From NCBI GenBank assembly GCA_963674685.2, contig CAXXWT010000004.1, positions 124,001 through 188,000 of the forward strand: a stretch of 64,000 nt of DNA, given 5' to 3'. Under the pieces are notes generated by a model. The model ran no database searches, was not told where the DNA came from, and saw only the letters and a list, made by a program, of their open reading frames with translations. Source of the DNA: G963674685 sp963674685 (GTDB lineage: Bacteria > Lernaellota > Lernaellaia > JACKCT01). The translations under genes were made by a program, and so were the position numbers. Of the stretch, positions 36,405 through 45,003 are shown in pieces; the stretch's first letter is position 1; every line of letters begins with the position of its first letter.

Positions 36405-37946
36405 CTAGTTAACGCCGAGCGTTTCCAGATCTTGTTTATCTTTATCCTTGTCGATGGCGACGAACCTGTAAAGAGACATTTTCAGCTGCCAGTAATCCAC
36501 GCTGTGAGATAAACGATATCCCGATTCCGTGAAATAACGATCGAGGCTGTAAGAGGAATATCCTCTCCAGACCACAACCCAGGAACGCGGCGCTTCGGGA
36601 ATCTCCAGCTTTTCCGACAAATCGCTTTCCGGATTGTAAAAATCGAAGGGCGCCTCGGTTATCGGCAGCGAGTATCGGGCGGTCCCCGGATCGGATTTCA
36701 CACGCCGGCCCAAATGATATCGAATGGCTCCGGCAATCCATCCGGGGCATACGATGATGTTGTCGCCCGGACTGTATCGTTCACTCAGGTTGTCGGCGAG
36801 CTTATTGAACTCCGCCGCCTTTTCCCACGCGGGGCCTTCGGCGTCGTATCGGCCGGCGTTCAGGAAAACGCCCAGGGCAACGGCGCCGGCCAGCAATACG
36901 GCCGCGGGGATGGACGCCTTTTTCAGCAGGCTCAGACCGCAGCTTATGATCAGGGCATAGAAAGGAACGAAGTGGGCTATCGTTATCGGAGACATCACGG
37001 GAATGAAAAGGGAGGCCGCCAGAAGAAAAATCGCCGTTGCGTAAAACATGGCGGCAACGACCATCCCCCCTGTGTTCCGGTCGGCGACGCATGCGGCCGT
37101 TCCCGCGACGAACATAATGACGCCGACTGCCGAAAGAACGATACTCACATATTCGCCGAAGCTCACGTAGGTCCAGGGGGCTCCCATGATCATGTCATTG
37201 ATCCACAGGCTCCAGGGCGCATCGAGCAATTTGAACATGGAGGGAAAACCGGATAACTGCAGTCTCAAGATTTTGAACTGCGTGTATAATAAAGGGGACG
37301 CCGGCATCAGAGCCGCCAGAGGAGCCGCGAGGCCGACGGCGATGTCGCGGCGAAGAATCAGCCTGGATTTTCGCGTGAAGACCAGCGCCATAACCTGTGC
37401 GATAATCGCCAGCAGGTAAGTGTAACAGGTGAAAATCCCTATAACGTTCAAACCCGCCAGGATCGCCGCCGACATCTGGGAAGAATCTTTTTCCGACATC
37501 CGGATGAGGCAATAGATCGCGGCAAGCATCAACATGAGGGACAGCGCGCTGACGTCGGCCTGTCGGCTTAAATGGATATGAAGAGGCAGGCAGGCCAGCA
37601 CGAAAGCCGCAATGATGCCCGTTCGCCGTCCCGATAGTTTTGTTGCAACACCCGCAATAAGCAGTATCGATGCAACGCCGGCAAGAACTGAAGGCAGGCG
37701 AAGCGCAATCAATGCATCGGAGAAAACCCATCTCCAGGCCGCCAAAAACAGGTAATATACGGGAGGGCGAACGCTTTGAAGCAAAAGACGCGGATCGGCT
37801 GAAAAGACCGTCGCAATGCTTTCATCGATTCCGATTCCGCCGACGCCGACTTTATATACCCTGCACGCAAAGCCTAAAACGACGGCGCAACCCAGTGCGA
37901 TGTAATAAGCGCTGAAAAATCTCTTTTTTTCTTTATCGCCGGGCAT
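36405..37946 (-). CDS. GT39/ArnT-like membrane glycosyltransferase
   Basis: The 513-residue protein has about eleven hydrophobic helices and a soluble C-terminal domain. The first outer loop after helix 1 carries GIGIDESIATV, with the acidic pair that acts in PMT/ArnT-type transferases, followed by RPPVYYLFLAAWRWVFSD, also typical. The donor is probably a polyprenyl-phosphate sugar and the acceptor a lipid or protein outside the inner membrane. The C-terminal ~130 residues are a small alpha/beta domain (DNIIVCPGWIAGAIRYHLG). It stands alone between a ~95-base and a ~130-base gap. Confidence 0.85.
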   Translation of the reverse strand: MPGDKEKKRFFSAYYIALGCAVVLGFACRVYKVGVGGIGIDESIATVFSADPRLLLQSVRPPVYYLFLAAWRWVFSDALIALRLPSVLAGVASILLIAGVATKLSGRRTGIIAAFVLACLPLHIHLSRQADVSALSLMLMLAAIYCLIRMSEKDSSQMSAAILAGLNVIGIFTCYTYLLAIIAQVMALVFTRKSRLILRRDIAVGLAAPLAALMPASPLLYTQFKILRLQLSGFPSMFKLLDAPWSLWINDMIMGAPWTYVSFGEYVSIVLSAVGVIMFVAGTAACVADRNTGGMVVAAMFYATAIFLLAASLFIPVMSPITIAHFVPFYALIISCGLSLLKKASIPAAVLLAGAVALGVFLNAGRYDAEGPAWEKAAEFNKLADNLSERYSPGDNIIVCPGWIAGAIRYHLGRRVKSDPGTARYSLPITEAPFDFYNPESDLSEKLEIPEAPRSWVVVWRGYSSYSLDRYFTESGYRLSHSVDYWQLKMSLYRFVAIDKDKDKQDLETLGVN

Positions 37947-38079
37947 TTAAACCCATTATTAATTTGGCAATTGATGATGGCAATTCACTGTTTCAACGAG
38001 CGCCGTGAGGTTGACAAATGGCGGGTGAAAAGTCAAGCTCAGACGGCATTTTCCATAGCTTTTTACGGGGGGATAAGCC

Positions 38080-39411
38080 ATGTCGACAAAGCCGCTGATT
38101 GCCTTGATTGCTCTGATGATTGCGCTAACGCCTCTGCTTTCGTGTCAAACGGACCGGAAGCCGGATCATGAAATGGACAAAGCGGCTGACACGGAAGCGC
38201 CGCCGCCCTCCGCCTTAAAAACCGCGGACGGGGAATTGACCATTTTTTCCTGGTGGACCGCGGGAGGAGAGGCGGACGGCCTGGCGGAGCACATCCGGCT
38301 CTTTCAGGAAAAAAGCGGCGGCGTCAGCGTCGTCAACGCCGCGGTGGCCGGAGGCGCGGGAACCAATGCGAAGGCGGTTTTGAAAACGCGCATGCTCGGC
38401 GGCGATCCTCCGGGAACTTTTCAGGTCCACGGGGGTTCGGAACTGATCGACACGTGGGTAAAGTCCGGGATGATGGCCGCTCTCGACTCATTGTACGATG
38501 AAAAAGGATGGCGGGGGAAATTCCCGGACGCTTTGATCGATATGGTCAGTTGGCAAGGCCGCATTTACGCCGTGCCGTCCAATATCCACTGGGGCAACGC
38601 CCTTTGGTGCAATAAGGCGGTTTTTGAAAAAAACGGATTGACGCCGCCGGAAACGATGGAGCAGTTTTTCGCGGTTTGCGAAAAGCTTCAAAAAGCCGGC
38701 GTGACGCCTCTGGCTTTGGCTTCGCGCAATAAATGGCCCGTTCTGCATTTGTTCGAAAATCTGCTGGCAGCCTCGGGGGGCCGGGATTTTTATATGGATC
38801 TCTTTGCGGGCAAGGCGGCCTGGGATGATGATCGCGTGAAAAAAGCCCTGGAAAATTTCAAGAAAATATTGGAATACGTCAACGCCGATCACGCGGCCCT
38901 GACCTGGGATCAGGCGTGCGGCCTCGTGGGACAGGGCAAGGCCGCCATGACCGTCATGGGCGACTGGGCCAGAGGTTATTTCGTCACGCAAAGCCTGAAA
39001 CCCGGCGAGGATTTCGACGCTGTGGCGACGCCGGGGACAAAAGGCCTGTTCTTCGTGATTACCGACACCTTCGGGATGCCGGAAAACGCGCCGAACAAGG
39101 TCGCGACGAAATTGTACCTTTCCATTGTCGGCAGCGTCGAAGGGCAGCTGGCGTTCAATTTGAAAAAGGGTTCGATTCCGGCCCGTACGGATGTTCCCAC
39201 GGATGCGTTCGATCCGATTGCGAAAAAGACCATGGAATATTTCGCGTCGGCGAATCTTTTGCCCAGCGCCGCGCACGGCTCGGCGGTCATCGAGGATTTC
39301 GTGGTATCGCTCAACGATCAGCTTTCGGTGTTTTTGTCCGAAAAGGACGTGGATAAATGCGCCGGGGCCTTCGCATTCGCCGCCAATGACGCCGGATTGA
39401 AAAAGGATTGA
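38080..39411 (+). CDS. Sugar ABC transporter substrate-binding lipoprotein
   Basis: GGGGGGAT precedes the ATG. The signal peptide ends LTPLLSCQTD. The mature part is a family-1 extracellular solute-binding protein: LTIFSWWTAGGEADGLAEHI at the start, DPPGTFQVHGGSEL, ALWCNKAVFEKNGL, MTVMGDWARGYF and the late KLYLSIVGSVEGQLAFNLKKG. It is close in style to the glucose/mannose-type binding proteins. Two permease genes follow at once (gaps of 3 and -4 bases), forming one operon. No ATPase gene follows. Confidence 0.9.
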   Translation: MSTKPLIALIALMIALTPLLSCQTDRKPDHEMDKAADTEAPPPSALKTADGELTIFSWWTAGGEADGLAEHIRLFQEKSGGVSVVNAAVAGGAGTNAKAVLKTRMLGGDPPGTFQVHGGSELIDTWVKSGMMAALDSLYDEKGWRGKFPDALIDMVSWQGRIYAVPSNIHWGNALWCNKAVFEKNGLTPPETMEQFFAVCEKLQKAGVTPLALASRNKWPVLHLFENLLAASGGRDFYMDLFAGKAAWDDDRVKKALENFKKILEYVNADHAALTWDQACGLVGQGKAAMTVMGDWARGYFVTQSLKPGEDFDAVATPGTKGLFFVITDTFGMPENAPNKVATKLYLSIVGSVEGQLAFNLKKGSIPARTDVPTDAFDPIAKKTMEYFASANLLPSAAHGSAVIEDFVVSLNDQLSVFLSEKDVDKCAGAFAFAANDAGLKKD

Positions 39412-39414
39412 TCC

Positions 39415-40290
39415 ATGAAGCGTTCCGGAAAGGAACGGTGGCTTTCATTTTTGATCTTCGCCCCCTCGGTCGCCGCCGTTTTCATTTTCGTATACGGATT
39501 CATCGGATGGAGCGCTTTTATCTCGCTGACCGACTGGCGCGGTCTGATCCCCAGCTATGAAATCGTGGGTCTGAAGCAGTACGCCTCGTTGATGGCGCAT
39601 CCCCGTTTTCAAAGGGACATGATCAATACCGGCGTATTTACCCTTATTTTTCTTGCGGGGAATCTTTTCTTCGGCCTGGTATTGGCCGCGTTGTTGGATC
39701 GCAGATTGCGCGGCACGAATTTTTTCCGAAATCTTTTCATGTTCCCCATGGCCGTTTCATTCGTTGTGTCCGGCACCGTCTGGGTTTGGATATTCAACCC
39801 GAATTCCGGCCTGAACGCCGTTTTTCAGCTCTTCGGTTTCGACAGCGGCAAATGGGGCTGGATCACGGATCCGAAAATGGCGATGTATTGCGTGGCCATG
39901 GCGGCGATCTGGCAAATGGCCGGTTTCACCATGGCCCAGTATTTAGCGGGTATGAAAGGCGTTTCCGATGATATTCGCGAAGCGGCCCGGATCGACGGCG
40001 CCGGCGAGGTGCAGGTGTTTCGGCATATCATCCTGCCTCAGCTCTGGCCCGTTACGGTCGGCGCCATCGTGGTTTTGAGCCATATCTCGCTGAAAATTTT
40101 CGACCTGATTTTCGTCATGACCCAGGGCGGACCGGCTCGCGCAACGGATATGCCCGGCATTTTCATGTTCGAAACCACGTTTCGAGGGGATTTTTTCGCT
40201 CGGGGCGCCGCTATCGGCATCGTCATGCTGATCATGGCGGCTTTGCTGATTATTCCCTATCTGGTTTACAGCCGAAGGATGGACGCGTGA
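39415..40290 (+). CDS. Sugar ABC transporter permease (MalF/UgpA type)
   Basis: Six hydrophobic segments are visible in 291 residues. The EAA loop that contacts the ATPase is present as EAARIDGAGEVQVFRHIILP (about residues 184-203). The protein is of the shorter MalF/UgpA kind with no large periplasmic loop. Start ATG, three bases after the binding-protein stop. The stop overlaps the GTG of the next permease as GTGA. Confidence 0.92.
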   Translation: MKRSGKERWLSFLIFAPSVAAVFIFVYGFIGWSAFISLTDWRGLIPSYEIVGLKQYASLMAHPRFQRDMINTGVFTLIFLAGNLFFGLVLAALLDRRLRGTNFFRNLFMFPMAVSFVVSGTVWVWIFNPNSGLNAVFQLFGFDSGKWGWITDPKMAMYCVAMAAIWQMAGFTMAQYLAGMKGVSDDIREAARIDGAGEVQVFRHIILPQLWPVTVGAIVVLSHISLKIFDLIFVMTQGGPARATDMPGIFMFETTFRGDFFARGAAIGIVMLIMAALLIIPYLVYSRRMDA

Positions 40291-41120
40291 ACAGCCTGGG
40301 CAAAAAACAGCTATCCGACGGCGTCGCATACGCGATTTTGCTGATTTTCGCCCTGTTTTTCGTGCTTCCGGTTTTCGTCATGCTCAATACTTCGCTGAAA
40401 GCTTTAAGCGACGCGCAGAACTCGACGATGTGGTCCTTTCCCGCGCAGCTATCGCTTGCGGGTTTTATACGTGCGTTCGAAAAGCTGGGATCCGGCCTGT
40501 TAAACAGCCTGTTTTTGACCGTTCCGGCCACGATTCTTTCGTCCCTGATCGGGTCGATCAACGGTTACTGCCTTTCCAAGTGGAAATTCAAAGGATCGAA
40601 CTGGCTCTTTACAATGGTGTTGTTCGGGATGTTTATTCCCTACCAGAGCATTCTCATTCCCCTGGTGAATTTCATGCAGAAGGTGGGATTGTACAACAGC
40701 CTGGGCTCACTAATCGCCGTGCACGTGATATATGGCATACCTATTACAACGCTGATTTTCCGTAACTATTACGCGACGATACCCGATGAACTGGTCGAAG
40801 CCGGGCGAATCGACGGCGCGGGCATCGTATCCATTTACTGGCGCATATTTCTTCCGATCAGCCTTCCGAGCTTCGTGGTCGTGGCCATCTGGCAGTTTAC
40901 CAATATCTGGAACGAGTTTCTTTTCGCCGTCACGCTGACCAGCAGCCCGGAAACGCAGCCCGTAACCGTGGCGCTGCAAAACCTGTCCGGTTCCATGATC
41001 AGTCAATGGGACACGCAGATGGCCGGGGCCATTATCGCCTCGGCTCCGTGCCTTTTAATATATGTTTTGCTGGGCAAATATTTCGTGGGCGGAATGTTGG
41101 CGGGGTCGGTTAAAGGCTAA
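40287..41120 (+). CDS. Sugar ABC transporter permease (MalG/UgpE type)
   Basis: The 277-residue protein has six transmembrane segments and the EAA motif EAGRIDGAGIVSIYWRIFLP (about residues 171-190). It starts with GTG inside the end of the previous gene. IWNEFLFAVTLTSSPETQPV is the usual segment after the EAA loop. This is the last gene of the operon, so the matching ATPase must be shared and encoded elsewhere, as in MsmX-dependent systems. Confidence 0.92.
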   Translation: MNSLGKKQLSDGVAYAILLIFALFFVLPVFVMLNTSLKALSDAQNSTMWSFPAQLSLAGFIRAFEKLGSGLLNSLFLTVPATILSSLIGSINGYCLSKWKFKGSNWLFTMVLFGMFIPYQSILIPLVNFMQKVGLYNSLGSLIAVHVIYGIPITTLIFRNYYATIPDELVEAGRIDGAGIVSIYWRIFLPISLPSFVVVAIWQFTNIWNEFLFAVTLTSSPETQPVTVALQNLSGSMISQWDTQMAGAIIASAPCLLIYVLLGKYFVGGMLAGSVKG

Positions 41121-41394
41121 AATATAAAATCAAAGTTCTCACTTTAGCGCAGTAATAGGGAGTGTTTAAATTTCTGTTCAGCGAATAAAAAGGTCTTGAA
41201 TTTTCTTATGGCCTATGTCATATTTCGCCGTGCGTTAGTAATTCGTGCTAAATCGAGTGACGCAGCAGGGCGGTTACAGCGTCTTGACCGTTTCTGGATA
41301 TTGGGGTATTAACACTTCCACTGGGGAAGATGTAAAGCGAGGACGAAAACCCGTTTCAATTTTTGAAGCGAGATGAATTGGAGGAGGCAAGGTT

Positions 41395-41724
41395 ATGAAG
41401 AGCAGGTATTCTTGGTTAATTCTGGTCGCCGGTTTGGTTTTGTGCTTCGGGTTGGCCGGATCGCATGTGGCTTGCAGTTGCGGCGATGACGACGACGACG
41501 ATGACGACCATTTGGCGGTTCTCTCTCCGTCAGAGTGCGATGCGCTCATCACCCAGATTTACGACGTGTGTCAGCAGGATGTGAACGAATGGGTGCGTGA
41601 CATGGCTTTGGAGTATTGCAACGGCGGCGGAAGCGCTGACTGGGTTTGCATTAATTCATGCGCGCAGCAGTTCCCCAACGACTGTTCGTCGATTTTCACT
41701 TGCTCGGTGGACCACTGCTCGTAA
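41395..41724 (+). CDS. Small Cys-rich Asp-tract lipoprotein
   Basis: GGAGGAGG precedes the ATG. The 109-residue precursor has a signal peptide ending HVACSCG and a run of eight Asp, then a domain of about 65 residues with seven Cys (SECDALI, YDVCQQD, YCNGGG, VCINSC, DCSSIFTCSVDHC). The even spacing suggests three disulfides. It has no recognisable family to me. A perfect terminator follows. The upstream 274 bases hold nothing I can name beyond AT-rich DNA likely to include its promoter. Confidence 0.78.
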   Translation: MKSRYSWLILVAGLVLCFGLAGSHVACSCGDDDDDDDDHLAVLSPSECDALITQIYDVCQQDVNEWVRDMALEYCNGGGSADWVCINSCAQQFPNDCSSIFTCSVDHCS

Positions 41725-41758
41725 ATCGTCAATATCTCAAATATAGCTGGTAAATGGA

Positions 41759-41786
41759 GACCACCGCATTATTGCGGTGGTCTTTT
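41759..41786 (+). terminator. Rho-independent terminator after the small Cys-rich gene
   Basis: GACCACCGCA (41759-41768) pairs perfectly with TGCGGTGGTC (41773-41782) around TTAT, followed by TTTTGTACTTTTT. Confidence 0.85.
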
Positions 41787-41814
41787 GTACTTTTTCAGAA
41801 CCGAGTTCGGATAA

Positions 41815-43440
41815 ATGATTTCCATTTCCTCACCCTTGATTCGCAAAATAATTCGAATCGATGCGGTCTTGATTTTGTTGCTGGGACTTTTCGCATCTTT
41901 GGCGCAAGCCGCCGGTCTAAACAATATTCCCATCGACGACTGGAAAGAGGAGGCCTTCGTAAAGATCCTGAATTACACGGGAATTCCCTATCCGCTGTCC
42001 ACGCGACCCTATAAAAGAAGCGAAGCCGCCAGAATTTTAATCGAAATCGAAAACAATCCGGAATATGCCGAGAGTTTTCAGGATCCCTTTTTCACCTATC
42101 AATTTCATGCTCTGAAAAAAGCTTTGCGCAAAGACATCGATGAGATTCGTAATTTCGGCCGCAACCAAAAATTCGATTACAGCTTCCATCCGGTCGATCA
42201 AATCAAAATCGAGGCCGCGAAACAGATTCCCGAAGGAGATACATATTACAAGGATCTCGGTGAAATCTGCCGCGATTGCGATCAGGGTCGGATTTGGATT
42301 TCCCATCAGCTTCAATGGGAAAATAATTTTAGCGCTTATATCAGCGAATCCGCCGTCGTCACGCGTTCCCACTGGGGCGAGCGCAAACAGTTGGATGAAA
42401 ACGAGGAGATATTTGTCGAGGAAGGTTACGGAAAACTCCAGCTATTCAATGTCGAACTTGAGGTGGGGCGGGATCATATGTGGTGGGGGCCCGGATATGA
42501 CGGCTCCCTGATGATGACAAACAACGCGCCGGGTTTCGACATGATTAAGTTGTCGAATTTTGCGCCTTTTACGCTTCCCTGGCACTTCAAATATCTCGGC
42601 CCGGTCAATCTGACCGCCTTCATGACGCAACTCGAAAAGGAAAGATACAATCCCAGGCCTTATCTGACGGGAATCCGAGCAACGATTTTTCCTTTTCATA
42701 TCATTGAACTCGGCGCGACGCGAATCTTGATGTCGGGCGGGGAGAACGCGCACAATCCCCAATGGTACGAATTTGAAGATATCTGGTCGGCGCGCAAGGA
42801 ACATGACGCGGATGAACCCGGCGAGCCTGCCAAGTTGAATTACGATCAAAAAGCCGCCCTGGATTGGCGTTTGCCGATTCCGCAGGTGCGCCGGTGGACT
42901 CCGATCAATCTGCTGACGCTATATTATGAACTGGGTTTCGAGATGCTGTGGTGGGAAGAATTCATGGGCAGAGAATATTATGTTCGTCCGTCCATGCGAG
43001 CCCAGATTTACGGATTAATGGTCGATTTCGGTCGAATCGAATTTCACGCCGAGCATTCGGACCTGGTGACGGTATGGGATGATCCACGATCCTATTTTTA
43101 TTATAAACACGTGCAGTTTCCCTCCGGCTACACTTATAAGGGCGAGAATATCGGGCACCACATCGGCGGCAATGCCAAACAATTCTACTTTGAAACCAAA
43201 GCCTGGATTACGCCTCAATTTCGGACCACGCTTTTCTATTCCTGGCAAATAGACAGGTTTTTGCCGGGATGGACCTATACCTATCAAAAGGGCGGGGCGA
43301 AACTGCGTTATTCATTTCTTGATACCGGAATGGTCGAACTGGCCTACACGTACGGCGATCTGGTCAGCGAGCGGTGGGGCATCGGCGAATGGTATTCAAA
43401 CATCCACTTTGCGAAGCTCAATATCGGCATGGACTTTTAA
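41815..43440 (+). CDS. Capsule assembly Wzi-family outer-membrane protein
   Basis: A signal peptide of about 31 residues (ending LAQA) precedes a 510-residue beta-rich protein. The N-terminal NIPIDDWKEEAFVKIL and RPYKRSEAARIL segment, then WGPGYDGSLMMTNNAPGFDMIKL, and EFHAEHSDLVTV later, are landmarks of the Wzi/capsule-assembly barrel. Wzi is an 18-strand outer-membrane lectin that holds capsule or O-polymer to the surface. The alternation of aromatic residues and the terminal Phe (NIGMDF) fit a barrel inserted by BAM. It fits with the GT-C proteins of this window. Confidence 0.87.
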   Translation: MISISSPLIRKIIRIDAVLILLLGLFASLAQAAGLNNIPIDDWKEEAFVKILNYTGIPYPLSTRPYKRSEAARILIEIENNPEYAESFQDPFFTYQFHALKKALRKDIDEIRNFGRNQKFDYSFHPVDQIKIEAAKQIPEGDTYYKDLGEICRDCDQGRIWISHQLQWENNFSAYISESAVVTRSHWGERKQLDENEEIFVEEGYGKLQLFNVELEVGRDHMWWGPGYDGSLMMTNNAPGFDMIKLSNFAPFTLPWHFKYLGPVNLTAFMTQLEKERYNPRPYLTGIRATIFPFHIIELGATRILMSGGENAHNPQWYEFEDIWSARKEHDADEPGEPAKLNYDQKAALDWRLPIPQVRRWTPINLLTLYYELGFEMLWWEEFMGREYYVRPSMRAQIYGLMVDFGRIEFHAEHSDLVTVWDDPRSYFYYKHVQFPSGYTYKGENIGHHIGGNAKQFYFETKAWITPQFRTTLFYSWQIDRFLPGWTYTYQKGGAKLRYSFLDTGMVELAYTYGDLVSERWGIGEWYSNIHFAKLNIGMDF

Positions 43441-43445
43441 TGGAA

Positions 43446-43476
43446 AAACCCGGCATGAGTTTTTCCGGGTTTGTTT
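43446..43476 (+). terminator. Terminator after the Wzi-like gene
   Basis: AAACCCGG (43446-43453) pairs with CCGGGTTT (43465-43472), followed by GTTTC. The stop codon of the barrel gene lies just before it. Confidence 0.65.
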
Positions 43477-43511
43477 CGGGAAAGAAAATGCGTTAACGGT
43501 TCTTGACGCTC

Positions 43512-44195
43512 TCAGGAAAAATCATCGTCTGAATCGTCATCTTCATCATCATCGTCGACATCATCCGCCGGGCAATCGACAAGCAGGTCAATGGTGAAGG
43601 AGCAAAGAACTTCCGGCTCCCACTGCTCGCCGTCGTCGTCGCCTTCATCCGTATCGTCGTCGTCATCGGCTTTGGTCTGCGCCGTGTCGTCATCGTCGCT
43701 GTCATCGTCGCCGTCATTGTCATCGTCGTCATCGCTGTCATCATCATCGGCCGGCGGCTCGTTGCTTAAAACAACGTTATATTCCACGCTGGAAGGACAA
43801 TCGACGTAACGCGACCAGATGCTGAAGGTCTTTTCCTCGAGGGCGTCGTCGATTTCCACGAAACAATAGCTTTGCTGACGTCCGATGTGCCAGATATAAT
43901 AGACTTCGTCCGAACCGGGCAAATTGTATTCACCTTCGACCTGGAAGGTTCTCAGATCCGCGCTGGCCATCACGTTTTCCACGGAGATGTCGATATTCAG
44001 GGCGTCGCATTCCTCGGCGTCCAGCTCGTAATCTCCCTCGTCCATTTCCATGGATGCTCCGCCGGGATAGGCGCACAAGTTTTCGGGATCGTCGCCGCTT
44101 TCAAGATAATTCGATACATCCACGCAAGCAAAAACGATTGTCACCACAGCGAGAATTGTCACGAGAAACGCGGATCGGATGACATTGACCGACAT
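43512..44195 (-). CDS. Lipoprotein with internal and C-terminal Asp tracts
   Basis: The signal peptide ends TIVFACVDVS (Cys about 24). Unlike the other members of the window's Asp-rich set, the globular part (about residues 30-145, with LDAEECDALNIDISVENVM and FQVEGEYNLPGSDEVYYIWH) comes first, and the acidic runs follow: a ~55-residue stretch rich in D and S, then a short EPEVLCSFTIDLLVDCP segment, then a final acidic tail. Anchored by its N-terminus, the tail would project outward. Function unknown. It converges with the Wzi-like gene. Confidence 0.78.
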   Translation of the reverse strand: MSVNVIRSAFLVTILAVVTIVFACVDVSNYLESGDDPENLCAYPGGASMEMDEGDYELDAEECDALNIDISVENVMASADLRTFQVEGEYNLPGSDEVYYIWHIGRQQSYCFVEIDDALEEKTFSIWSRYVDCPSSVEYNVVLSNEPPADDDDSDDDDDNDGDDDSDDDDTAQTKADDDDDTDEGDDDGEQWEPEVLCSFTIDLLVDCPADDVDDDDEDDDSDDDFS

Positions 44196-44471
44196 GCGTT
44201 ATTCCTCCCCTTGTTGCATTATCGACAGTCTGCCGCCGCTTTTGGGCGTCTGTCAAATTCATTTCAAAAAAGTTAAGAGCCGAAAAAGCGGACAACAGGA
44301 CATGGCGCCTGATTAATAATGGGCATCCAACGTCATTCAAATACTATGTTGATATTATCCGCAAAGCAAGCCGTCGCAGCCGGCTATCGGTTATTAAAAA
44401 AATCGCGGCCAAAATCACGAGGCGTCCGCTTGCGCCATATGAGCTTTTATGTCAATTTACGCGGCGTTTTA

Positions 44472-44547
44472 CGGGGCGTAGCGCAGTCTGGTAGCGCATC
44501 GGCTTTGGGAGCCGAGGGTCGCTGGTTCGAATCCAGTCGCCCGATCA
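44472..44547 (+). tRNA. tRNA-Pro (anticodon TGG), acceptor stem imperfect
   Basis: The cloverleaf reads CGGGGCG / TA / GCGC-loop-GCGC / TCGGC TTTGGGA GCCGA / GGGTC / GCTGG TTCGAAT CCAGT. The anticodon is TGG, for proline. The 3' acceptor strand is CGCCCG rather than the CGCCCCG needed to pair with the 5' strand, so one G is bulged, and the three bases after the discriminator A are TCA, not CCA. It may still function with a CCA added, or may carry a one-base deletion or sequencing error. A terminator follows. Confidence 0.8.
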
Positions 44548-44555
44548 ATAAAATC

Positions 44556-44590
44556 AAGGACTTAGGCGATTTTTCCCTAAGTCCTTTTTC
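44556..44590 (+). terminator. Terminator after tRNA-Pro
   Basis: AAGGACTTAGG (44556-44566) pairs with CCTAAGTCCTT (44576-44586), followed by TTTCTTT. Confidence 0.75.
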
Positions 44591-44894
44591 TTTGATCCAC
44601 GGAGCAGATTTTCCGGACTCTTAGGTATTTGCCTTCATAATTTCTGATTTTTAAGTGCAAAGACGAACACCGTTTTCGATTTTTCACGACGACAATCTTT
44701 GCAGGATTGTCGTGATCCTTTGACCAGGGATTATCTAAAAGCGGCTTCGCGAAATCCAGGGCGTAGGATACGTAGAGTTCCGTCTTCATTTCCATGATGG
44801 CGTCCGCTGTGGATAAGGCTATGTTGCCGATCGTGGGAAGGGGAACAAAACCACTCATTATAAGGGAGCGTTGACAGAGGCAGTACCGAAACAT
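44577..44894 (-). CDS. Doubtful short reading frame, possible gene remnant
   Basis: This 105-residue frame fills part of the ~450-base gap after the tRNA. Its central part (EMKTELYVSYALDFAKPLLD and AKIVVVKNRK) reads like protein, but the stop lies inside the tRNA terminator and no ribosome site is evident. It could be a decayed gene or chance. The rest of the gap (44895-45003) is AT-rich and presumably holds the promoter of the gene at 45004. Confidence 0.25.
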   Translation of the reverse strand: MFRYCLCQRSLIMSGFVPLPTIGNIALSTADAIMEMKTELYVSYALDFAKPLLDNPWSKDHDNPAKIVVVKNRKRCSSLHLKIRNYEGKYLRVRKICSVDQRKRT

Positions 44895-45003
44895 TATCGT
44901 CGCGTCACATGTTGAGTTTTTTCACCGCCGATCACACTTTTTTCTTATAAATAAATATCATTGGGACATATTTCCGCCGGGAACGAGAGAAAAGGGATTC
45001 GAT

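Noticed and set aside
44319..44624. 101-codon plus-strand reading frame
   Set aside because: It runs through the tRNA-Pro gene and its terminator.
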